A program made the position numbers and the translations under genes. Positions 58,015 through 64,000 of a stretch of DNA of 64,000 bases are shown here, one piece after another; the stretch's first letter is position 1; each line of letters opens with the position of its first letter. Source of the stretch: Salinibacterium sp. dk2585. GTDB lineage: Bacteria > Actinomycetota > Actinomycetes > Actinomycetales > Microbacteriaceae. The notes beneath the pieces are model-generated. The model had not been told where the DNA came from. It was given only the letters and a program-made list of their open reading frames with translations, and ran no database searches. The stretch spans positions 1,488,001 to 1,552,000 of the forward strand of contig NZ_CP042856.1 of assembly GCF_008001035.1 (NCBI RefSeq), read 5' to 3'.

Positions 58015-58772
58015 GCTGCACGCTCCATCCCGAGCATGAACGAGCTGATCTCCTCCGGGGTCGAGCGCTCACGTTCCTCCACGACGCGGCCGTCCGCAAG
58101 GAACACGATGCGGTCAGCGTGACTCGCGGCAATCGGATCGTGCGTCACCATCGCGATGCTCTGGCCGTAGTCGCTACTGGCGGCGGAGAGCAGCGCGAGC
58201 ACCTCACGCCCTGTACGCGAGTCGAGGTTGCCGGTCGGTTCATCGGCGAAGACGAGGTCGGGTTTGGTCGCGAGGGCTCGCGCGATCGCGACCCGCTGCT
58301 GCTGTCCGCCCGACAGTTGGTGCGGGCGGTGCGTGAGCCGGTCCCCCAGTCCAAGCGCGTGCACGAGCTCCGTGATGCGCTGACGCTCCGCGGCGGCCGG
58401 CCGGCGACCGTCGAGTTCGAAGGGCAACTCGATGTTGCCTGCGACGTCCAGCGTCGGCACGAGATTGAAGGCCTGGAACACGAAGCCGACACGGCGGCGG
58501 CGCAGCACCGTGAGCTCCGAATCGCTCAGCGAGGTGATCTCCGTGTCACCCAGCCAGACGCGGCCAGACGTCGGGGTGTCGAGCCCCGCCATGATGTGCA
58601 TGAGGGTCGACTTGCCCGAGCCGCTCGGGCCCATAATCGCGGTGAACTCTCCCGAACGGATTCCAAGCGACACCGCATCGACCGCAGTGACGCGGTTCGA
58701 CGAGGAACCATATGACTTGCTGACGGCGGAGACGCGGGCGACCAGGCCAGCGTCGGAGTTGATGAAGGACAT
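58011..58772 (-). CDS. ABC transporter ATP-binding protein, MacB/LolD type
   Basis: A 253-residue ATPase with Walker [10 protein letters not shown] (about residues 43-51), Q-loop in [12 protein letters not shown], signature [15 protein letters not shown], Walker [14 protein letters not shown] and H-loop [10 protein letters not shown]. These are the hallmarks of the LolD/MacB class that pairs with FtsX-type permeases. It overlaps the permease gene by four bases (ATGA). The nearby response regulator and kinase could control it, a common pairing, but this is only positional. Confidence 0.95.
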   Translation of the reverse strand: MSFINSDAGLVARVSAVSKSYGSSSNRVTAVDAVSLGIRSGEFTAIMGPSGSGKSTLMHIMAGLDTPTSGRVWLGDTEITSLSDSELTVLRRRRVGFVFQAFNLVPTLDVAGNIELPFELDGRRPAAAERQRITELVHALGLGDRLTHRPHQLSGGQQQRVAIARALATKPDLVFADEPTGNLDSRTGREVLALLSAASSDYGQSIAMVTHDPIAASHADRIVFLADGRVVEERERSTPEEISSFMLGMERAA

Positions 58773-58852
58773 GGCTTCGACGCTACGAGCACCGTCGCCC
58801 CTCGCGCGTCGCCCTCTCGTCGCCTAGCACTACATCGCGAGGATGATCTGGC

Positions 58853-59518
58853 TTACGTCGCGAGGCCGTGTTCGTAAGCGAAGACGACGAGCTGCACCCG
58901 GTCTCGCAGGGCAAGCTTGGAGAGGATGCGGCTCACGTGGGTCTTGACGGTCGCCTCGCTCAGGAACTCCTGCCGTGCGATCTCCGCATTGCTGAGTCCG
59001 CGTGCTGCAAGCTCGAAGATCTGGCGCTCGCGGTCCGTGAGCGTGCCGTAGGCCTCCGGCTCCTTGCGCGCAGGCGCCGCTCCGAAGTGCTCAAAGAGTT
59101 CACGCGTCGCGGATGCCGCGATGACGGCATTGCCGGAGTGCACCGTGCGAATCGCCGCGAGGAGGAACTCGGGCTCGGCATCCTTCAGGAGGAAGCCGCT
59201 CGCTCCCGCCCTGATCGCCCGAGTGGCCGCCTCGTCGAGGTCGAAGGTGGTCAGCACGATGATCTTCGGGGCGACACCACCGCGGCGCTCCGCATCGGCC
59301 AGGATCTGCGCGGTCGCCTCGATGCCGTCCATGACGGGCATCCGGATGTCCATCAGCACCACGTCGGGCTGGCGGGACGCGACGAGGTCCACGCCCTGCT
59401 TGCCGTCGCCGGCCTCGCCCGCGAATTCGAGGTCGGGTTGCGAGGCAACGAGCATGCGGATGCCCGCACGAAACAATGCCTGGTCGTCGACGAGGGCGAC
59501 GGTGATGGGTTCAGCCAA
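58853..59518 (-). CDS. NarL-type response regulator
   Basis: A 221-residue regulator: receiver domain with acidic pocket VALVDDQALFRAG, phospho-acceptor Asp in VVLMDIRMPVMDG, Thr in VLTTFD and Lys in LLKDAEPE; and a C-terminal LuxR helix-turn-helix (LTDREREIFELAARGLSNAE like, ending in HVSRILSKLALRDR). The TTG at 59518 is supported by GGAG seven bases upstream and by overlap with the kinase stop (8 bp), showing translational coupling. It should act on promoters such as that of the ABC system downstream. Confidence 0.92.
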   Translation of the reverse strand: MAEPITVALVDDQALFRAGIRMLVASQPDLEFAGEAGDGKQGVDLVASRQPDVVLMDIRMPVMDGIEATAQILADAERRGGVAPKIIVLTTFDLDEAATRAIRAGASGFLLKDAEPEFLLAAIRTVHSGNAVIAASATRELFEHFGAAPARKEPEAYGTLTDRERQIFELAARGLSNAEIARQEFLSEATVKTHVSRILSKLALRDRVQLVVFAYEHGLAT

Positions 59519-60746
59519 GGGATACTCCGTGCTGGTGGGTGGGCGGCGGGCTGGAAAGTTCGGGCGCGGGGATGCTCGCCTCGACAACGAAGCGGTCGCC
59601 GCGTGGGCCCGCCGCGAATGTGCCGCCGATCAGTGTTGCGCGTTCCCTCATGCCGGCGAGGCCGTGACCGACGAGCGTGCGCTCGGGAGGAACCGCGCCG
59701 TGGGTCGCGCTGTCGACGACGATGCTGAGGTCGGGCCCCGTCCAGTCGAACACGACCGACACGGGCCTGCCCGCGTCGCCGTGACGGAGCACATTCGTGA
59801 GCGCCTCCTGCACGATTCGGTAGACGGCCATCTGATGCGCCGCGCTGAGCTCCCTCTGAATGCCGATCGTCGAATCAGAGACGGGGAGTCCGGATGCACG
59901 CACCTGCTCGAGGAGCTGCCTCAGGTCGTCAAGGGTCGGCTGCGGCCCCTCGACCTGGCTGTGCCGGAGCTGCTCCAGCAGCACCCGCACATCGCCAAGT
60001 GCCTCGCGCGCGACGGTCGCGATCGTCGAGAGCGCCCCGGAGGCGGCATCCGGGTCGGCCCGAAGGGCGAAGCGGGCGCCGTCGGCCTGGGCGATCACGA
60101 CCGCGAGCGAGTGCGCGACGACGTCATGCATGTCGCGGGCGATGCGGTTGCGCTCCTGCTCGACGATGGCCTGCTGCCGGGCCTGGCGCTCCTCCTCCTC
60201 GGCACGCGCCTGCGCTTGCCGGCTGGCTCTGGCGGCCGCCCGAGTGCGTGTGAGGAGCCCCAGCGTCCAGCTCAGGCCTAGCAGTGTGGCCATGGCGCCC
60301 ACGGTGAAGGCGAACACGAACACGGTCACGGGGAGCGAGCCGATCGGGATCGATGCGGGCGACATCTCCCAGCCGTTCATCATGGAGGGAAGGAGCACGA
60401 GGTATGCCGCCGCGACGAGGGCCCCGGCACCAGCGGATATGAGGCCGAGCCACTTGACCCTGTCGGAACCGTAGGCGGCCGTCGCGTAGAGGACCGCGAG
60501 TATCGACAGATTCGCGAGGTCGGGCGGAAAACCGCCGAACATCTGGACGACGGCACCGAGCCAGGCAATCACCAGCGCGATGGGCGGGCTGAGCCGCCGT
60601 GTTGCGAGCGCCGCGCCCATGCAGAGCACGAAGGTGATCTCTGCGAGGTTGAACTCCACGGTCATGGCCAAGCGCACGAGCACGCAGAACACCGACACCA
60701 CCACATCGAAGGTGAGTTGGCGAGCGGTCAGGCGACGAAGCATCAT
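59511..60746 (-). CDS. NarL-type sensor histidine kinase
   Basis: A 411-residue kinase with about four to five N-terminal transmembrane segments (residues about 15-160), a coiled linker rich in Ala/Arg/Glu, the HisKA_3 box NRIARDMHDVVAHSLAVVIA with the phospho-acceptor His, and a HATPase domain (IVQEALTNVLRHG as N-box, GHGLAGMRERATLIGG as G-box). It has no large extracellular sensor and may sense the membrane. It overlaps its response regulator gene by eight bases. Confidence 0.93.
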   Translation of the reverse strand: MMLRRLTARQLTFDVVVSVFCVLVRLAMTVEFNLAEITFVLCMGAALATRRLSPPIALVIAWLGAVVQMFGGFPPDLANLSILAVLYATAAYGSDRVKWLGLISAGAGALVAAAYLVLLPSMMNGWEMSPASIPIGSLPVTVFVFAFTVGAMATLLGLSWTLGLLTRTRAAARASRQAQARAEEEERQARQQAIVEQERNRIARDMHDVVAHSLAVVIAQADGARFALRADPDAASGALSTIATVAREALGDVRVLLEQLRHSQVEGPQPTLDDLRQLLEQVRASGLPVSDSTIGIQRELSAAHQMAVYRIVQEALTNVLRHGDAGRPVSVVFDWTGPDLSIVVDSATHGAVPPERTLVGHGLAGMRERATLIGGTFAAGPRGDRFVVEASIPAPELSSPPPTHQHGVSLG

Positions 60747-60825
60747 CCAACGCTACGCGGTGCTCGGCCGCGCTGGCGGCCAATCATTCCAGGGTGAGCG
60801 AAGATCATCCTGAGGATGTACGCGG

Positions 60826-61737
60826 TCAGAACCCGAGGCGGCCGAGCTGCTTGGGGTCGCGCTGCCACTCCTTGGCAACCTTGACCCGCAGCGACAGGTA
60901 GACGGGTGAGCCCACGAGCGGTTCGATCTGCGCGCGTGCCGCTGCGCCGACCTCACGTAGTCGCTCGCCCTTGTGTCCGATGATGATGCCCTTCTGGCTG
61001 TCACGCTCCACGAAGAGGTTCGCGTAGATCTCGACGAGGTCCTTGTCCTCGCGTTCGATGATGTCGTCGACTGTGACGGCAATCGAATGCGGCAGCTCGT
61101 CCTGCACACCCTCGAGGGCGGCTTCACGGATGAGCTCTGAGATTCGATCTTCGAGCTGTTCCTCCGTGACCGACTCGGCCGGGTAGAGCGGCGGTGACTC
61201 GGGCATGAGGGCGACAAGCTCGTCGACGAGCACGTCCAATTGCACGTTCGTGAGGGCGGAGACGGGGATGATCGTGTCCCAGTCACGGAGGGCCGACACC
61301 GCAAGGAGCTGCTCCGCAACGGCCGCCTTGGAGGCCTTGTCGACCTTCGTGACGAGGGCCACACGGCGTGCGCGCGGGTATGCCTCGAGTTGCTCGTTGA
61401 TGAAGCGGTCGCCCGGGCCCAGCTTCTCGTCGGCAGGAACGCAGAAACAGATGACATCGACCTCGGCCAGCGTGTCCTGCACGACTGAGTTGAGTCGCTC
61501 GCCCAGGAGGGTGCGCGGGCGGTGCATCCCGGGGGTGTCCACGAGCACGAGCTGTCCGTGCTCGCGATGGACGATCCCTCGGATCGCCCGCCTCGTCGTC
61601 TGCGGCTTGCTGCTCGTGATCGCGACCTTCTCGCCGACGAGCGCGTTCGTGAGCGTCGACTTCCCGACATTCGGCCGGCCGACAAAAGTCACGAAGCCCG
61701 CCCGGTGGGCGGTCGACTCCTTGGGTGCATCATTCAT
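60826..61737 (-). CDS. era: GTPase Era
   Basis: A 303-residue GTPase that binds the 3' end of 16S rRNA and helps assemble the 30S subunit. G1 is GRPNVGKST (residues 20-28), G3 DTPGMHRP, G4 TKVD; the C-terminal KH domain contains KGIIIGHKGERLREVGAAAR. The start overlaps the CorC gene by four bases. The phoH-ybeY-corC-era series is one operon and all its members act in RNA or ribosome matters. Confidence 0.97.
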   Translation of the reverse strand: MNDAPKESTAHRAGFVTFVGRPNVGKSTLTNALVGEKVAITSSKPQTTRRAIRGIVHREHGQLVLVDTPGMHRPRTLLGERLNSVVQDTLAEVDVICFCVPADEKLGPGDRFINEQLEAYPRARRVALVTKVDKASKAAVAEQLLAVSALRDWDTIIPVSALTNVQLDVLVDELVALMPESPPLYPAESVTEEQLEDRISELIREAALEGVQDELPHSIAVTVDDIIEREDKDLVEIYANLFVERDSQKGIIIGHKGERLREVGAAARAQIEPLVGSPVYLSLRVKVAKEWQRDPKQLGRLGF

Positions 61738-63032
61738 GACTCGTCTTCTCTCTCATCGTCGTCGTCGGCCTCGGGTGCGAGGCTCTGGTCTCGTTCCACA
61801 ATGACCGTGGCGAGGCGTCGGCGCCTGCCCTCAGTGCGGTCGGCCGTGAGCAGCAGCCCCGAGACGCTCGCGGTGTCGCCGCTCTCCGGGATGCGGCCGA
61901 GTCCCTTGGTGAGGAGGCCACCCACCGAGTCGACATCGTCATCGTCGAGGTCGAAACCGAACAGCTCCCCGAGCTCATCGACCGCGAGGCGTGCCGAGAC
62001 ACGGTATCGCCCCTCGCCGAGGTCCTTGACGTCCCTCAGCGTGCGGTCGTACTCGTCGGAGATATCCCCCACGAGTTCCTCGATGAGATCCTCAAGCGAG
62101 ACGAGACCAGCGATTCCGCCGTACTCATCCACCACCATCGCAAGGTGGTTTGACTCGAGCTGCATCTGGCGAAGGAGGTCATCGACGTTCTTGGACTCCG
62201 GCACGAAGAGCGCCGGGCGGGCGACCTCGGCAACCGTCAAACTCTCGTGGCCACGCGGCTGTTCGTGAGTGAGCCGGGCAACGTCACGCAGGTAGAGCAC
62301 ACCGAGCACCTCGTCGATATCCTCACCGGTCACAGGGATGCGCGAGACACCCTTTCCGAAGAACAGCGCAAGCGCCTCACCGATGCTTGCTGTGCCGTCG
62401 ATCGTCACCATGTCGGTGCGCGGCACCATGACCTCACGCACAACCGTCTGGTTGAACTCGAAGATCGAATGGATGAGTTCGCGGTCCTGTTCCTCAAGCA
62501 CCTCGAGCTCGGTCGCCTCGTCAACCATGCTGAGCAGCTGCTGCTCGGAACTGAAGGTCACCGTGCGCGGCCGGCCGGGGGTCACTCGATTGCCGACCGC
62601 CACGAGGGCGGCCGCGAGGGGTCCGAGCAGCACCCGAAGCGCGTGGACGAGTCCCGCGGTCAACTGGATGATCGGGGCCGCATGCTCCCGCCCGACCGAG
62701 CGCGGGCTCGATCCGACGAGAACGAAGGACGCCACAATCATGACGAGCGCGGAGCACAGGAGGGCCCACCACCACTCCTCGAAGAGCGTCGCGAAACTCA
62801 TGGTGACGAGCACGGCCGCGGTCGTCTCCGCCACGACTCGCACGAAGTTGACGACGTTGACGTGGGCGCCCACATCCGCTGCAAGTGCGAGGATCGCGTC
62901 TCTGCTGCGCGAGCGCTGGGCGAGCTCTTGCAGGTCGTTGCGCGAGAGCACGCCGAGCGCGGAGTCTATGGCGGCCAGGAGACCACCGAACGCGATGAGC
63001 AGGATGGCCGCAATGACGAACGCCGCGGTCAC
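61734..63032 (-). CDS. CNNM/CorC-like membrane protein with CBS domains
   Basis: A 432-residue protein. Residues about 1-160 are a DUF21/CNNM transmembrane domain (three to four helices), residues about 200-320 a CBS pair (VREVMVPRTDMVTIDGTASI, VTGEDIDEVLGVLYLRD), and the C-terminal 80 residues the CorC/HlyC transporter-associated domain. The family, once called haemolysin, is linked to magnesium homeostasis. It is placed between ybeY and era, and overlaps era by four bases. Confidence 0.92.
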   Translation of the reverse strand: MTAAFVIAAILLIAFGGLLAAIDSALGVLSRNDLQELAQRSRSRDAILALAADVGAHVNVVNFVRVVAETTAAVLVTMSFATLFEEWWWALLCSALVMIVASFVLVGSSPRSVGREHAAPIIQLTAGLVHALRVLLGPLAAALVAVGNRVTPGRPRTVTFSSEQQLLSMVDEATELEVLEEQDRELIHSIFEFNQTVVREVMVPRTDMVTIDGTASIGEALALFFGKGVSRIPVTGEDIDEVLGVLYLRDVARLTHEQPRGHESLTVAEVARPALFVPESKNVDDLLRQMQLESNHLAMVVDEYGGIAGLVSLEDLIEELVGDISDEYDRTLRDVKDLGEGRYRVSARLAVDELGELFGFDLDDDDVDSVGGLLTKGLGRIPESGDTASVSGLLLTADRTEGRRRRLATVIVERDQSLAPEADDDDEREDES

Positions 63033-63075
63033 CTGCGCACTCCCCGCATCGGCGGGGTGGCACTCGGGCCGTCGC

Positions 63076-63540
63076 TCACCGTCGTCGACGCTCCTGCATG
63101 GTGAAGCCCACGAGGATGTCGCGCTGCAGCCCGAACATCTCGCGCTCCTCCTCAGGCTCGGCGTGGTCGAAGCCGAGGAGGTGCAGGATGCCGTGCGTCG
63201 TCAGCATGAGGAGTTCGTCGCCGAGGCTGTGGCCGGCGGTCTCCGCCTGTGCCTGTGCCACCTGGGGGCAGAGCACGACATCGCCCAGCAGGCCGGCTGG
63301 GGTGATCGCATCCTCAGTACCGGGCCGCAGTTCGTCCATGGGGAAGCTGAGCACGTCGGTCGGACCCGGCTCGTCCATCCACTGCACGTGGAGCTGCTCC
63401 ATGGCTGCCTCGTCGACCAGCACGATCGAGAGTTCCGCGTCTGGATGCACGTGAAGCTCGTCGAGCGCATAGGTCGCGAGCCGCTGCAGCGCGGCCTCGT
63501 CGACCTCCACAACCGACTCGTTGTTGATCTCGATGCTCAC
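63076..63540 (-). CDS. ybeY: rRNA maturation factor YbeY
   Basis: A 154-residue metalloprotein required for correct 16S rRNA maturation. The zinc motif is [11 protein letters not shown] with the three histidines, and the DVLSFPMDE and GDVVLCP blocks are typical. Its start overlaps phoH by four bases (ATGA). Confidence 0.97.
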   Translation of the reverse strand: MSIEINNESVVEVDEAALQRLATYALDELHVHPDAELSIVLVDEAAMEQLHVQWMDEPGPTDVLSFPMDELRPGTEDAITPAGLLGDVVLCPQVAQAQAETAGHSLGDELLMLTTHGILHLLGFDHAEPEEEREMFGLQRDILVGFTMQERRRR

Positions 63541-64000
63541 CTGGAGCGCCCCCGTCTCTCGTAATCATCGCGCTGCTTCTCGGCGTCGTAGCGCGTGTAG
63601 GCGTCGACGATGCGTCCGACGAGGCTGTGACGCACGACGTCGTCGCTCGTGAGCTCCGCGAAGTGGATCTCATCGATCGAATCGAGCACGCGGGTCACAA
63701 GCTTGAGACCGCTCGCGCCCGTCGGCAGGTCCATCTGCGTGATGTCGCCCGTGACAACCATCTTGGAGCCGAAGCCGAGCCGTGTGAGGAACATCTTCAT
63801 CTGCTCGGGCGTCGTGTTCTGCGCCTCGTCGAGGATCACGAAGGAGTTGTTGAGGGTGCGACCTCGCATGTAGGCGAGCGGCGCGACCTCGATCGTGCCG
63901 ATCGCGAGAAGCTTGACGACGACCTCGGGGTCCATCATCTCGTTGAGCGCGTCGTAGAGAGGCCGCAGGTAGGGGTCGATCTTGTCGGTGAGGGTGCCGG
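63537..64000 (-). CDS. phoH: PhoH-like ATPase (C-terminal part; runs off the window)
   Basis: The last 153 codons of a PhoH-family protein; the N-terminal half lies beyond 64000. The visible part begins [20 protein letters not shown], then Walker B-like [39 protein letters not shown] and the C-terminal part. These proteins are ATPases of the PhoH/YbeZ group that work with YbeY in rRNA handling. It overlaps ybeY by four bases. Confidence 0.96.
   Translation of the reverse strand, partial: GTLTDKIDPYLRPLYDALNEMMDPEVVVKLLAIGTIEVAPLAYMRGRTLNNSFVILDEAQNTTPEQMKMFLTRLGFGSKMVVTGDITQMDLPTGASGLKLVTRVLDSIDEIHFAELTSDDVVRHSLVGRIVDAYTRYDAEKQRDDYERRGRSR

Overview
The window is high-GC actinobacterial DNA. 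The gene order phoH-ybeY-CBS/CorC-era, leuA-recO-uppS, dus-dgt-dnaG and peroxiredoxin-aceE-fasR-fabD-fabH-acpP-fabF, together with DUF3145 and a homodimeric AceE, points to the family Microbacteriaceae; genus cannot be decided from sequence reading alone.

Region 1 to about 14.6 kb is an accessory island in decay. It ends against tRNA-Val(TAC) (14598-14670, minus strand), whose 3' end faces a broken tyrosine integrase (13447-14537). The island holds an AbiEii-like toxin C-terminal remnant at the left edge, a large LuxR-type ATPase regulator (561-3320), a wrecked paralogue of that regulator (5433-5750), a MerR regulator, a carbohydrate-importer ATPase with at least five lesions (5904-7027), a small membrane-protein pair next to a membrane-anchored type-B carboxylesterase, a DUF1345 protein and a two-gene ABC exporter.

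From 14.7 kb on the genes are compact housekeeping genes. 14.7-24.2 kb links pyruvate dehydrogenase E1 to fatty acid synthesis under a FasR-type regulator. 24.2-35.8 kb carries conserved actinobacterial genes, a cold shock protein, transporters, two glycosyltransferases, peptide deformylase, AzlCD, an unpaired histidine kinase, tRNA-Met and tRNA-Asn. 35.9-45.5 kb has an unpaired oligopeptide-type ABC ATPase, primase, dNTPase, tRNA dihydrouridine synthase, tRNA deacylase, a DsbA-family protein, an AbiEi/DUF559-type gene bracketed by inverted-repeat elements, and glycyl-tRNA synthetase.

45.5-52.3 kb is an NAD module: a NrtR-like Nudix regulator, nadA, nadB, nadC and a cysteine desulfurase in one direction. 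52.4-55.9 kb holds uppS, recO and leuA; leuA is preceded by what looks like a leaderless, leucine-rich attenuator peptide and a terminator-like hairpin. 56-60.7 kb has a lipoprotein, a MacB/FtsX-type ABC pair and a two-component system. 60.8-64 kb is the conserved era-CorC-ybeY-phoH cluster, cut by the window edge in phoH.

The most notable points are the leuA leader, the inverted-repeat elements around the AbiEi/DUF559 gene, the decaying tRNA-Val island with its micro-duplication lesions, and the membrane-fused carboxylesterase. No complete, clearly new multi-gene system is visible.
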